Below, in pieces: positions 44,402 through 53,800 of a stretch of DNA of 64,000 nt. The stretch lies in assembly GCF_000633935.1 (NCBI RefSeq), contig NZ_KK214998.1:867844-931843 (forward strand), written 5' to 3'. This DNA is from Ectothiorhodospira haloalkaliphila ATCC 51935 (GTDB lineage Bacteria; Pseudomonadota; Gammaproteobacteria; Ectothiorhodospirales; Ectothiorhodospiraceae). The translations under genes were made by a program, and so were the position numbers. The notes below the pieces were generated by a model. That model ran no database searches. It had not been told where the DNA came from and saw only the letters and a list, made by a program, of their open reading frames with translations. Position 1 is the first letter of the stretch; each line of letters opens with the position of its first letter.

Positions 44402-44541
44402 AGGTGTTTTCCCACGGGAAATTTCATGAGCACCTTTTGGAGACTGGGGACATCTTTCATCCCTGGTGGCTGCCGGGAAGGCAGCTTTTCCTGCACGCTA
44501 GGGCTACAATGGCAGTTCGTTGAACGCCTTTTCCCAAGAGT

Positions 44542-44961
44542 ATGGACGTGACAGAAAAACCCAAGGTGATTGTCTCCAGCCAGGATTATGACCGCCTGGA
44601 TACCCTGATGGCCTCCCTCCCGGAGGACAGCTTCCCGGGGCGCGCTGCCTTGCAGGCGGAACTGGACCGGGCCGAGGTGGTCGAGCCCCACGAGATGCCG
44701 GCCGATGTGGTCACCATGAACAGCACGGTGCGGTTTGTCATGGAGTCCACCGGCGAGTCCTTCGAGATGACCCTCGTCTACCCGCGTGACAGCACCGGGG
44801 AGCCGAACCGCATTTCCATCGTGGCCCCGGTGGGCAGCGCCCTGCTGGGCCTGTCGGTGGGAGAGAGCATCGAATGGCCCCGGCCCGGTGGTGGCACCAT
44901 CCGCGTGCGCATCGATGCCATCCTCTATCAGCCCGAGAGCGCGGGGGATCTGCACCGCTGA
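44542..44961 (+). CDS. rnk: Regulator of nucleoside diphosphate kinase Rnk (GreA-like)
   Basis: A 139-residue protein with the Rnk architecture: a short N-terminal coiled-coil (VIVSSQDYDRLDTLMASL to ALQAELDRAEVV) and a C-terminal GreA/GreB-type FKBP-like domain (FEMTLVYPRDSTGEPNRISI, then VGSALLGLSVGESIEW). Rnk binds RNA polymerase in E. coli but lacks the acidic tip of Gre factors; here too the coiled coil is short. It converges on the DUF389 gene five bases away. Confidence 0.92.
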   Translation: MDVTEKPKVIVSSQDYDRLDTLMASLPEDSFPGRAALQAELDRAEVVEPHEMPADVVTMNSTVRFVMESTGESFEMTLVYPRDSTGEPNRISIVAPVGSALLGLSVGESIEWPRPGGGTIRVRIDAILYQPESAGDLHR

Positions 44962-44966
44962 GTGCT

Positions 44967-45971
44967 TCAAAAGGCCCCATTGCGCCAGAGGATGGCTAGT
45001 ACCAGGCCGGTGAGCAGGAGCAGGCAGCCCAGCGACCAGAGCACCCAGTCCCAGGGGGTGAACCGTTCCACCTGGCCCACGCCGATCCAGCGGCGGGGCT
45101 TCACCCCCTGGAACAGGAACACGAACTGGGCCGCCAGCACCACGCACACCACGTTGGCCGCCAGCATCAGGCCCGCGCCCAGGGCCAGGTCGAAGGCTCC
45201 CTTGCCCACCAGCAGACCGGTCACCGCAGCCGGTGGCAGCAGGGCCACCGCCACCATCACGCCCACCAGACGCGAGGTCACGCCGCTGGTGAGGGCCAGT
45301 ACTCCGGCAGCGCCCGCAGCCAGAGCCAGGATGACATACGAGATATTGACCTCTGTGCGCGCCAGCACCTCCTGATTGCCCACACTCACCGGCCACAGAT
45401 AACCAATGAGCATGGCGCAAGCCACCGTCACCGTCAGGCCAGCCAGGGTGGTGGCCAGGGAACGCAGGGCCAGCGAGCGCTCGCCCAGGCAGGTGGCGAA
45501 CGCAAACGCGATCACCGGGCCCAGCAGCGGGGCGATCACCATGGAACCGATCACCACGGCAGTGTTGTCCTCCGCCAGGCCAATGGCCGCGGCCACGGTG
45601 GAGAGGACGATCAGCATCAGGTAATTGCGATCCAGCGTGGCGCCCTTGGCGATTCCGGCATAGAGTTCCTCCAGGCTGACCTTGCGCGAGCGGGGGCGCT
45701 CAGGGCGCGGGTCGTTCTCTCCCGGGGCCGGCATGGGCACCGTGGCCTCGATGGGAGTGATCACGATGCGGGCGCTGGGCTCCTCGATCAACAGACTTTG
45801 CAGAGCGTCCAGGAGGGCCTGGCGCTCATCTTCCAGCACCACCATGCGCACCGCCACGCGGCCGTCATCGTTCAGTGTGCCGCACCAGGCATCCACGGCG
45901 CCGTGGGTACGGGCCATCTCCAGCAGATGGGTCTGCAAACGGGCGGGCGCAATCACCTCCACAACACGCAT
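44967..45971 (-). CDS. DUF389/TIGR00341 family membrane protein
   Basis: A 334-residue protein. A soluble ACT-like N-terminal part (about 1-95, starting MRVVEVIAPARLQTHLLEMA) is followed by a DUF389 membrane domain of about six helices: YLMLIVLSTVAAAIGL, the conserved NTAVVIGSMVIAPLLGPVIA and GVTSRLVGVMVAVALLPPAA. Function is unknown; the family is common in halophiles and actinobacteria. The ATG at 45971 has AAGGA seven bases upstream; a start nine residues earlier is less likely. It is divergent from gltB. Confidence 0.87.
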   Translation of the reverse strand: MRVVEVIAPARLQTHLLEMARTHGAVDAWCGTLNDDGRVAVRMVVLEDERQALLDALQSLLIEEPSARIVITPIEATVPMPAPGENDPRPERPRSRKVSLEELYAGIAKGATLDRNYLMLIVLSTVAAAIGLAEDNTAVVIGSMVIAPLLGPVIAFAFATCLGERSLALRSLATTLAGLTVTVACAMLIGYLWPVSVGNQEVLARTEVNISYVILALAAGAAGVLALTSGVTSRLVGVMVAVALLPPAAVTGLLVGKGAFDLALGAGLMLAANVVCVVLAAQFVFLFQGVKPRRWIGVGQVERFTPWDWVLWSLGCLLLLTGLVLAILWRNGAF

Positions 45972-46199
45972 GGCAAATTCCTTGGAAAGACACCTCAAGG
46001 GGTGGGACTGCGGGCCCGTGAGGGGGTTCAGTCCAGGGCCTGAGGGAACTCAATCACCCCACATGGGCCTCCAACGGACTGGAACGGCGTCGCGCCGCGC
46101 CGTGGGTACCCTGTCATGACAAGTTGATCCCCTCGACGGGCCGGGCGCAGAATGAATCGACAGGGTCGAATTTGCTGTATCCATCTTGGGAGTGCTGCC

Positions 46200-49100
46200 A
46201 TGACCCAGTTTGCAAATCCTCATGATGGGGTGCGGGAACGTGCCGAAGAGGCGACCGGCCCCTGGCTGAGACGGCATCAGCACGCGGCCTGTGGCGTGGG
46301 CGTGCTGGCACACCTGGATGGGCACGCAAGCCATGGGCTCATTGAGGATGGCTTTGAGTGCCTGGAAAACCTGGATCACCGGGGCGCCCGTGGCGCCGAG
46401 GAGAACACCGGTGACGGCGCGGGCATGCTTTTGCAAAAACCCCATGCCTTTCTCTCCAGTGTGGTGGCGGGGCTGGGTGACCGGGACGATTACGGGGCGG
46501 CCCAGGTCTTCATGCCCCGGGACGGAGATCACCGGACAGCCATCCGCACGTTGATTGCCCGGCGCTGCCAGGCCGAGGGCTTCGATTTGCTCGGGTGGCG
46601 GCAGGTGCCCACTCAGAATCAGGAACTGGGCCAGACCGCCCTTGATAGCGAACCCCAGACCTGGCAGTTCTTCGTTCGGCCGAAACAGGCGGTGGACCCC
46701 AAGGCCCTGGATGTCCGACTTTACGTCCTCAGGCGCGCGATCGAGAACGAGGTGCTTTACCGCAATCTGGTGGGGGCAGGGGCGGAGACGTTCTACATCT
46801 GCTCCCTGTCGCGGACCACGGTGGTATACAAGGGCCTGCTCACCTGCGGGCAGTTCCGAAGCTACTTCCCGGATCTCTCCGATGCCCGCGTCACTTCGTC
46901 GCTGGTGCTGGTGCATGCGCGTTTTTCCACCAACACCCTGGGGGCCTGGGATCTGGCCCATCCCTATCGTTATCTGGTCCACAACGGCGAGATCAACACC
47001 CTGCGGGGCAACCAGAACTGGATGCGGGCCCGGGAGTCCACCCTGGCCTCGCCTCACCTGGGCAAGGACATGGACAAGGTCAAACCCCTGACCGGGGAGG
47101 GCCTGAGCGACAGCGCCCAGCTGGACAACGTGGTGGAACTGCTGGCGCTGACCGGGCGCAGTCTGCCCCATGCCCTGCGCATGCTCATTCCCGAGGCCTG
47201 GGAAAAGAATCCCGCCATGCCGGAGGACCGACGGGACTTTTACGAATACCACAGTACCCTGATGGAACCCTGGGACGGTCCGGCCCTGGTGGTGGCCACC
47301 GATGGACAGCGCATTGCTGCGGTGCTGGATCGCAACGGCCTGCGGCCCTGCCGTTACAGCCTCACCCGGGATGGGCGCCTGATCATGGCCAGCGAGACGG
47401 GCGTGCTGGATATGCCGCCGGACCAGATCCTGCGCAAGGGGCGACTGAATCCCGGGGCGTTGTTCGTGCTCGATCCCGAGCGTGGCGGGATCGTTCCCGA
47501 AACCCAGGTCTTCTCTGAACTGGCCGGACGACCCTACGGGCGCTGGCTGCGCGAGCACCGTCTGACACTGCCCCCGGACCCACCCATCGCCTCCGGACCG
47601 GCAATGGGCGGCGCTCTCCCGCATGCCCTGGACCAGTATCAAAGGGCCTTCGGGTACACCCTGGAGGGCCTGCGGGCATTCCTCAAGCCCATGGCCGAAT
47701 CCGGGCGGGATCCCATCGGCGCCATGGGCAATGACACCCCACCGGCAATGCTGTCATCCCGTGCCCGCCCCTTGAGCCACTATTTTCTGCAGCAGTTCGC
47801 CCAGGTGTCCAACCCGCCCCTGGACTACATCCGCGAGGCCCTGGTCACTTCGCTGGGCGCCTATGTGGGCCCGCGCGGCAACCTGCTCGAGGAAGGCAAG
47901 GATCACTGCCGCCAACTCTATCTGCCGTCCCCCATTCTGAGCGGGGCCCAGGCGCATGCGCTTGGAATGATCCACCGTGAGGATCTGCAGCCGCACCCGG
48001 TCGACATCACCTATCCCAAGGAACTCGACCTGCAATCCGCCATACGTGCCATGCACGCAACAGCCGTGCAGATCATCGAACAAGGGGGCGGGATCCTGCT
48101 GCTGAGCGATGCGCTCGTGGGGCCTGAGCGGGTGGCGATCCCGGCGCTGCTGGCCGTGTCGTCCCTGCATCATCATCTGATCCGCTGTGGTCTGCGCATG
48201 CGCACGGCCCTCATTCTGGAGTCGGGTCAGCCCTATACGGCCCATGACATGTGCGTGATGATCGGTTACGGCGCGGATGCGATTCATCCCTGGCTGGCCT
48301 ATCAGGGGATTCGTGCCCTGGTGGATGAGGGCATGATCGAAGCGGAGGCCGATGCCGCCGTCGCACAGTACCGCAAGGCCCTGGAGGGAGGGCTGCTGAA
48401 GGTGATGTCGAAGATGGGCATTTCCACCCTGCAGGCCTACAAGGGGGCGCAGATCTTCGAGTCCCTGGGGCTGGATCAGGAATTGATTGATGCCTGGTTC
48501 ACCGGCACCACCACACACCTGCCCGGCGTGGGCCTGGCGGAGATCGAGCAGGATGCCCTGGCAGACCACGAGCGGGCCTTTGGCCGGCCCATTGCGGCTG
48601 AACTGCCGCTGGACCCCGGCGGGCATCTGTACTGGCGGCGGGATGGCGAGCGGCATCACTGGAATCCCTACAGCATCGGCAAACTCCAGCAGGCGGCCCG
48701 CAACAACGATGCCCGGGCCTACGAGGATTTTGCCCGTGAGATCAACGAGCAGGCCGGGGGGCTTCTCAATGTGCGCGGGCTGTTGGGATTCCTCGAGGAT
48801 GAGGCCGCCGCGATCCCCCTGGATGACGTGGAGCCGGCGGCGTCCATCCTGCGGCGTTTTTCCACGGGATCCATGTCCTTCGGGGCCCTGAGCCAGGAGG
48901 CCCATGAGGCGCTGGCCATGGCCATGAACCGGATCGGCGGGAAATCCGGCACAGGGGAGGGGGGCGAGCAGACAGAACGGTTCGGCACGGAACGCGAGTG
49001 CTCCATGAAACAGGTGGCCAGCGGCCGATTCGGGGTGAGCGCCCGCTACCTGGCCCAGGCCCGGCAGATCGAGATCAAGATGGCCCAGGGGGCCAAGCCG

Positions 49101-50741
49101 GGGGAGGGCGGTGAACTGCCCGGGGGCAAGGTGGACGAGGGCATCGCCCGGGTACGGTTCACCGTGCCGGGGGTGGGACTGATCTCCCCGCCGCCACACC
49201 ATGACATCTATTCCATCGAGGATCTGCAGCAACTGATCCACGATCTCAAGTGTGCCAATCCAGGGGCCGAGATCCACGTCAAGCTGGTGGCCAAGGCCAA
49301 TGTGGGCACCATCGCTGCCGGGGTGGCCAAGGCCCGGGCCGACGCGGTGCTGATCAGCGGGGATTCCGGCGGCACCGGCGCGGCGCTCAAGACCTCCATC
49401 AAGCATGCCGGCACGCCCTGGGAACTGGGGCTGGCGGAGACCCAGCGGGTGCTGATGGCCAACGGCCTGCGCTCCCGGATCACCGTGCGGGCCGATGGCG
49501 GGTTCCTGACCGGACGCGACGTGATGATCGCCGCCCTGCTGGGGGCGGAGGAATATGGCTTTGGCACGGCGCCGCTGGTGACCCTGGGCTGCATCATGCT
49601 GCGCAAATGCCACTGCAATACCTGCTCGGTGGGGGTGGCCACCCAGGATCCCGAACTGCGTCGGCGCTTTGAGGGAGACCCGGCGCACATCGTCAATTAT
49701 CTGCGATTCGTGGCCGAGGAGATGCGGCGGATCATGGCGGCGCTGGGTTTTCGCACGCTGGATGAGGCCATCGGTCGCGTGGATTGCCTGCGGGCGCGGC
49801 CCATGGCACCGGCGCACAAGCCGATGCCCGATGTCTCGGCCCTGTTGCGACGGGTGCGCTCGGACGACAGCCCGCGCAGGGTACGAGGGCAGGATCATGG
49901 CCTGGACCGCAAGATCGATCACCAGGTCATCGCCCAGGCCGATGCGGCGCTCAGCCATGGCGAGCCGGTGAGTCTGTCCATTCGATTACGCAACCGTGAC
50001 CGCACCTTCGGCACCTTGCTCAGCCACGAGGTCACGCGCCGGTATGGCGGCGAGGGACTGCCGCCGGGAACGATCCGGATTCACTGCACGGGCACCGCGG
50101 GGCAGAGTTTCGGGGCCTTCCTGTGCCGGGGGATTGCCCTGCACCTGGAAGGGGATGCCAACGATTATGTGGGCAAGGGGCTGTCCGGCGGCCTGATCAG
50201 CGTGAAGACACCGCCGGACGCCCCCTATGTGGCCGCCGACAACACCCTCATCGGCAATGTGGCCCTGTTCGGTGCCACGGGTGGGGAGGCCTATGTCAAT
50301 GGCCGCGGTGCCGAGCGCTTCTGTGTGCGCAACTCCGGGGCGCTGAGCGTGGTCGAGGGGGTGGGGGATCATGGCTGCGAGTACATGACCGGGGGCGTGG
50401 CGGTCATCCTCGGTCCCATCGGGCGGAACTTTGCCGCCGGCATGAGCGGCGGCGAGGCCTACCTCTGGGACGAGGAAGGTCAGGCAGCAGACGCCATCCA
50501 TGCCGCAGGCGTGCGCACCGAGCCGGTCACCGATCCCCGGGATCAGGCGCTGTTGCAGCGCCTGCTGGAAAACCATGTGGCCTGCACCGGGAGCGAGAAG
50601 GCTGCCCGGATACTGGCCGGGTGGCCAGGGGCCCTGGACACCTTCGTGAAGGTGGTGCCCGAGGCCTATGCCGAGGTGGTGGCGGACTATCTGTCCCGGG
50701 GGCAGGACATCCGCGTCCAGCCACCGGCCCCCCTTGCCTGA
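46200..50741 (+). CDS. gltB: Glutamate synthase (NADPH) large subunit
   Basis: A 1513-residue GOGAT alpha chain that makes two glutamates from glutamine and 2-oxoglutarate. The class II amidotransferase domain begins at the catalytic Cys in HAACGVGVLAHLDG (a propeptide of about 30 residues precedes it). Then come the central domain and the FMN/2-oxoglutarate synthase domain (SGDSGGTGAALKTSIKHAG, VLMANGLRSRITVRADGGFL). The [3Fe-4S] cysteines lie in CIMLRKCHCNTCSVGVATQ. The GXGXG-rich GltB C-terminal beta-helix ends the protein. ATG 46200 has GGGAG seven bases upstream. gltD follows after 11 bp. Confidence 0.97.
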   Translation: MTQFANPHDGVRERAEEATGPWLRRHQHAACGVGVLAHLDGHASHGLIEDGFECLENLDHRGARGAEENTGDGAGMLLQKPHAFLSSVVAGLGDRDDYGAAQVFMPRDGDHRTAIRTLIARRCQAEGFDLLGWRQVPTQNQELGQTALDSEPQTWQFFVRPKQAVDPKALDVRLYVLRRAIENEVLYRNLVGAGAETFYICSLSRTTVVYKGLLTCGQFRSYFPDLSDARVTSSLVLVHARFSTNTLGAWDLAHPYRYLVHNGEINTLRGNQNWMRARESTLASPHLGKDMDKVKPLTGEGLSDSAQLDNVVELLALTGRSLPHALRMLIPEAWEKNPAMPEDRRDFYEYHSTLMEPWDGPALVVATDGQRIAAVLDRNGLRPCRYSLTRDGRLIMASETGVLDMPPDQILRKGRLNPGALFVLDPERGGIVPETQVFSELAGRPYGRWLREHRLTLPPDPPIASGPAMGGALPHALDQYQRAFGYTLEGLRAFLKPMAESGRDPIGAMGNDTPPAMLSSRARPLSHYFLQQFAQVSNPPLDYIREALVTSLGAYVGPRGNLLEEGKDHCRQLYLPSPILSGAQAHALGMIHREDLQPHPVDITYPKELDLQSAIRAMHATAVQIIEQGGGILLLSDALVGPERVAIPALLAVSSLHHHLIRCGLRMRTALILESGQPYTAHDMCVMIGYGADAIHPWLAYQGIRALVDEGMIEAEADAAVAQYRKALEGGLLKVMSKMGISTLQAYKGAQIFESLGLDQELIDAWFTGTTTHLPGVGLAEIEQDALADHERAFGRPIAAELPLDPGGHLYWRRDGERHHWNPYSIGKLQQAARNNDARAYEDFAREINEQAGGLLNVRGLLGFLEDEAAAIPLDDVEPAASILRRFSTGSMSFGALSQEAHEALAMAMNRIGGKSGTGEGGEQTERFGTERECSMKQVASGRFGVSARYLAQARQIEIKMAQGAKPGEGGELPGGKVDEGIARVRFTVPGVGLISPPPHHDIYSIEDLQQLIHDLKCANPGAEIHVKLVAKANVGTIAAGVAKARADAVLISGDSGGTGAALKTSIKHAGTPWELGLAETQRVLMANGLRSRITVRADGGFLTGRDVMIAALLGAEEYGFGTAPLVTLGCIMLRKCHCNTCSVGVATQDPELRRRFEGDPAHIVNYLRFVAEEMRRIMAALGFRTLDEAIGRVDCLRARPMAPAHKPMPDVSALLRRVRSDDSPRRVRGQDHGLDRKIDHQVIAQADAALSHGEPVSLSIRLRNRDRTFGTLLSHEVTRRYGGEGLPPGTIRIHCTGTAGQSFGAFLCRGIALHLEGDANDYVGKGLSGGLISVKTPPDAPYVAADNTLIGNVALFGATGGEAYVNGRGAERFCVRNSGALSVVEGVGDHGCEYMTGGVAVILGPIGRNFAAGMSGGEAYLWDEEGQAADAIHAAGVRTEPVTDPRDQALLQRLLENHVACTGSEKAARILAGWPGALDTFVKVVPEAYAEVVADYLSRGQDIRVQPPAPLA

Positions 50742-50752
50742 GGTATCACGCC

Positions 50753-52240
50753 ATGTCCGAGAACCATCCTGATGGATTCCTGCGTCATCCCCGGCGGCCC
50801 ATCGGCTATCGTGAGCCGGCGTCGCGTGTGGCGGATTTTCACCAGATCTATCGGTTCCGGTGGGATCCGGCGCAGTTGCGCACCCAGGGGGAACGCTGCA
50901 TGGACTGCGGCATCCCCACCTGCATGGCGGGTTGTCCCATCGGCAATATCATCCCGGACTGGAACGATCTGGTGTCCCGGGGTGCCTGGCGGGAAGCCCT
51001 GGCACGCCTGCATGCCACCAACAATTTCCCCGAGTTCACCGGCTACACCTGCCCGGCGCCCTGCGAGACGGCCTGCACCCTGGCCATCAACGATGACGCG
51101 GTGACCATCAAGGACATCGAACGGGCCATCGTGGACCAGGGCTGGGAGGCGGGCTGGATACGTCCCGAGCCCCCGTCGGAGCGCACCGGCAGGCAGGTGG
51201 CCGTGGTGGGCAGCGGCCCGGCCGGCCTGGCGGCGGCCCAGCAACTGAACCGGGCCGGGCACCGGGTGACGGTGTTCGAGCGGGATGATGCCATCGGTGG
51301 GCTGATGCGCTATGGCATCCCGGATTTCAAGTTTGCCAAGCATCAGGTGGCGCGCCGGGCGCAGCAGCTCCGTGACGAGGGCATCGAGTTTCGCTGTGGT
51401 GTGGTTGTGGGAGAGGATGTGTCCATTGATGAGCTCAAGGCGCGGTTCGATGCCGTCTGCCTGGCCATTGGTGCACGCCGCCCACGGGACGTGGCGGTGC
51501 CGGGCCGCGAACTTCAGGGTGTCCTGTTCGGCATGGAATACCTGTGTGCCGAAAACCGCCATCAGGCCGGTGAGCCCCTGGACGCGGCCATGAATGCGCA
51601 GGGCCGGCGGGTGGTGGTGCTCGGGGGAGGGGATACGGGTGCCGACTGTGTGGCCACGGCCCACCGTCAGGGTGCCAGTTCGGTGGTGCAGATCAGCATC
51701 AATCCGCCGCTGCCCGAAACCCGCCAGGCGGATAACCTCTGGCCCCAGTCACCCCAGGTTCGCCAGCAGACCTATGCCCTTCAGGAAGGCGGGGAGGAGG
51801 CCTTCAGTCTCAATGTGGCGGCCTTTCTCGATCAGGATCAGGATGGCCGGGTCGATGCCCTGGAACTGGAACGGGTGGACTGGAAGCGGGATGACCAGGG
51901 GCGTCGGACCGACAAGATCGTGCGGGAGAGCGGTATCATCCTGCCTGCCCACAAGGTGCTGATCGCCATCGGCTTCGAGGGCCCTGAAGCCGCCTGCCTG
52001 AACGATCCGCGCCTGACCCTCACCTCGAGTCATACCCTGGAGGCTGACGCGCGCAAGATGACCCCGGTGCCCGGCGTCTTCGTGGCGGGCGATGCCAGCC
52101 GTGGGCAGTCCCTGGTGGTATGGGCCATCGGGGAAGGGCGTGACGTGGCGCGCCAGATCGACCTGTGGCTCATGGGGTCCTCTCGCCTGCCGGCAAGCCT
52201 GAGCACGCCGTATCCACCGCTCCCTCCCAAGGGGCTCTAG
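50753..52240 (+). CDS. gltD: Glutamate synthase (NADPH) small subunit
   Basis: A 495-residue GOGAT beta chain that passes electrons from NADPH through FAD and two [4Fe-4S] clusters to GltB. N-terminal cluster cysteines are in CMDCGIPTCMAGCPIGN and GYTCPAPCETACT. The FAD motif VVGSGPAGLAAAQQLNRAGH and the NADPH motif VVLGGGDTGADCVATAHRQG follow, and the C-terminal FAD contact is GVFVAGDASRGQSLVVWAIG. The ATG at 50753 begins MSENHPDGFLRH. It forms the usual gltBD operon. Confidence 0.96.
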   Translation: MSENHPDGFLRHPRRPIGYREPASRVADFHQIYRFRWDPAQLRTQGERCMDCGIPTCMAGCPIGNIIPDWNDLVSRGAWREALARLHATNNFPEFTGYTCPAPCETACTLAINDDAVTIKDIERAIVDQGWEAGWIRPEPPSERTGRQVAVVGSGPAGLAAAQQLNRAGHRVTVFERDDAIGGLMRYGIPDFKFAKHQVARRAQQLRDEGIEFRCGVVVGEDVSIDELKARFDAVCLAIGARRPRDVAVPGRELQGVLFGMEYLCAENRHQAGEPLDAAMNAQGRRVVVLGGGDTGADCVATAHRQGASSVVQISINPPLPETRQADNLWPQSPQVRQQTYALQEGGEEAFSLNVAAFLDQDQDGRVDALELERVDWKRDDQGRRTDKIVRESGIILPAHKVLIAIGFEGPEAACLNDPRLTLTSSHTLEADARKMTPVPGVFVAGDASRGQSLVVWAIGEGRDVARQIDLWLMGSSRLPASLSTPYPPLPPKGL

Positions 52241-52264
52241 AACCCGAAAGTGGCGTCGCATCCT

Positions 52265-52301
52265 GGGGCGCGGTCAAGTGTGAGTGCCCATGCCCCTTTT
52301 T
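52265..52301 (+). terminator. Putative intrinsic terminator after gltD
   Basis: GGGGC at 52265-52269 can pair with GCCCC at 52292-52296, directly followed by five T residues (52297-52301). The stem is short and the loop long, so strength is uncertain. Confidence 0.45.
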
Positions 52302-52313
52302 AGATCTCCTTGA

Positions 52314-52326
52314 GCTATGGTATAAC
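52314..52326. promoter_or_regulatory. Zur-like box over the promoter of the zinc-type operon
   Basis: The minus strand reads GTTATACCATAGC, matching 10 of 12 fixed bases of the gammaproteobacterial Zur core GTTATANTATAAC. On the plus strand it overlaps TATAAC (52321-52326), a good -10 element, 55 bases before the porin gene. Zinc-loaded Zur would repress the operon. The assignment fits the znuA-like, ATPase and permease genes downstream. Confidence 0.55.
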
Positions 52327-52381
52327 CCACCCAAACGAAAAGATTCTCAGTTCACCACACACTCACAGGAGCTCGCCCACG

Positions 52382-53713
52382 ATGCCTTCTCTCAAACGCG
52401 CCCTGCCCGCCGCGGTGCTGATGTCGTTTTCCATGCCGGTCATGGCACAGGATATGTTCCGGGACAGCCAGCTCCCGGGTGCCCGCCTGGCCCCCCTGCC
52501 CCTGGGAGGCACCCACCAGGTGACCTCGGGATCGGCCTTCAACCCCGATATCTCCATCATCGTCGATACCGTGTATTTCAACGAGATCAGTGGTCACGTG
52601 GATGACCCTGCGGGATTCGAGGCGGGCCACGATCACGGTCATGGCGGGCATGACCATGGCCATGATCTGGACGAGGGTTTCAACCTGCGGGAGATCGAGC
52701 TGGCCTTCAGTGCCTCGGTGGACAATTACTTCGATGCCTTCGTGATGCTGGCCCTGGATGAGCACGACATCGAGGTAGAAGAGGCCTATGCCACCACCCG
52801 CAACCTCCCGGCGGGCTTGCAGATCAAGGCGGGCAAGTTCCTCTCCGACATTGGCTACATCAACTCCCAGCACCCCCACGACTGGGCCTTCGTGGATCGC
52901 CCGTTGGTCAACGAATTCCTCTTTGGTGATCACGGCCTGCAGGAGACGGGGGTGCAGTTGACGTGGATGCCGAACACGCCGTTCTACAGCCGGTTTGGGA
53001 TCGAGTTGTTGCAGGGGGAGACTGAGGGGATTGCTGCCTATGAAGGCCGTGAAGATGGATTTCCCTTCAAGGACGAATCCGGTCCAAGGCTCGTAACAGG
53101 ATTCGCCAAATTTGCGCCTGACCTTGGCTTTGATCATGCAGCCCAGTTTGGACTCTCCTATGGATACGCTCGAGCTTTTCAACGTGGTGAAACGCACTCA
53201 AGTGGAAGACAAGAGTCCTGGGATGGTGATTCCTGGTTTGCAGGTGTGGATGCAGTTTATAAATACGATGCTGGACGTAGCCATGGAGCGGGGGACTGGG
53301 TTCTGCAAGGAGAATATTTCTACCGAGCCATTGATGCTGACTACCGAGAAAGCGCAGGCGCTACCCCGACTTCGGCTACAACTCGCCAGGACGGTCTTTA
53401 CCTGCAGGCAACACATGGAATTGCTCCCCGTTGGCAGGTAGGCGCCCGGGCCGAGGCATTAGGTCTCACCAACGACAATGCTCTGGGTGGATTTAGGGAT
53501 GCACAAGGCCAACGTATCGGCTTCGACTCCTTCGGCACCTCCTACCGCTACGCCGGCAACGTCACCTTCCGCCCCACCGAGTTCTCCATGCTGCGGGCCC
53601 AGGTCAACCGTGCCGACTTCGCCACCGAGGATGATGATCACGACGGTGACGGCTGGTCCTTCATGCTGCAGTTCCAGATGGCGCTCGGCGTGCACGGTGC
53701 CCACGAATTCTAA
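52382..53713 (+). CDS. Outer-membrane porin-like protein of the zinc operon, His-rich, mosaic
   Basis: A 443-residue beta-barrel protein with a signal peptide (MPSLKRALPAAVLMSFSMPV, ending about residue 21 in MAQ). A His-rich stretch near residue 80-95 (AGHDHGHGGHDHGHD) could bind zinc. Alternating amphipathic strands and a terminal aromatic (HGAHEF) fit an outer-membrane barrel. It precedes a zinc binding protein, ATPase and permease and follows a Zur-like box, so a metal-uptake porin is likely. Bases about 53030-53515 are clearly AT-richer than the flanks (about 47-50% against about 62% GC by hand count of sample lines), with no frameshift. Confidence 0.75.
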   Translation: MPSLKRALPAAVLMSFSMPVMAQDMFRDSQLPGARLAPLPLGGTHQVTSGSAFNPDISIIVDTVYFNEISGHVDDPAGFEAGHDHGHGGHDHGHDLDEGFNLREIELAFSASVDNYFDAFVMLALDEHDIEVEEAYATTRNLPAGLQIKAGKFLSDIGYINSQHPHDWAFVDRPLVNEFLFGDHGLQETGVQLTWMPNTPFYSRFGIELLQGETEGIAAYEGREDGFPFKDESGPRLVTGFAKFAPDLGFDHAAQFGLSYGYARAFQRGETHSSGRQESWDGDSWFAGVDAVYKYDAGRSHGAGDWVLQGEYFYRAIDADYRESAGATPTSATTRQDGLYLQATHGIAPRWQVGARAEALGLTNDNALGGFRDAQGQRIGFDSFGTSYRYAGNVTFRPTEFSMLRAQVNRADFATEDDDHDGDGWSFMLQFQMALGVHGAHEF

Positions 53714-53800
53714 GTTCAAGACCAGAGAAATGCGGTCACCGGGGGTCAGCGAACCGGTCCGGTGGCCGCAGTCCCGATTTCATACCTCAAGGGAGATACG

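Larger units (their letters stand above)
44220..44541. other. 322-bp intergenic region between cysH and rnk with two inverted repeats
   Basis: No gene is supported here. Near the start, ATCCACAG and CTGTGGAT (44231-44249) flank AAC, and the right arm with its flank reads as a perfect DnaA box, TTATCCACA on the minus strand (44243-44251). A second palindrome TGTCAAG-T-CTTGACA lies at 44387-44401; its right half supplies a TTGACA for a weak plus-strand promoter. TACAAT, a -10-like hexamer, is near 44506, just before rnk. Confidence 0.5.

Noticed and set aside
47754-49958. Minus-strand open frame of 734 codons
   Set aside because: Shadow of gltB; no ribosome-binding site and no family-like segments.
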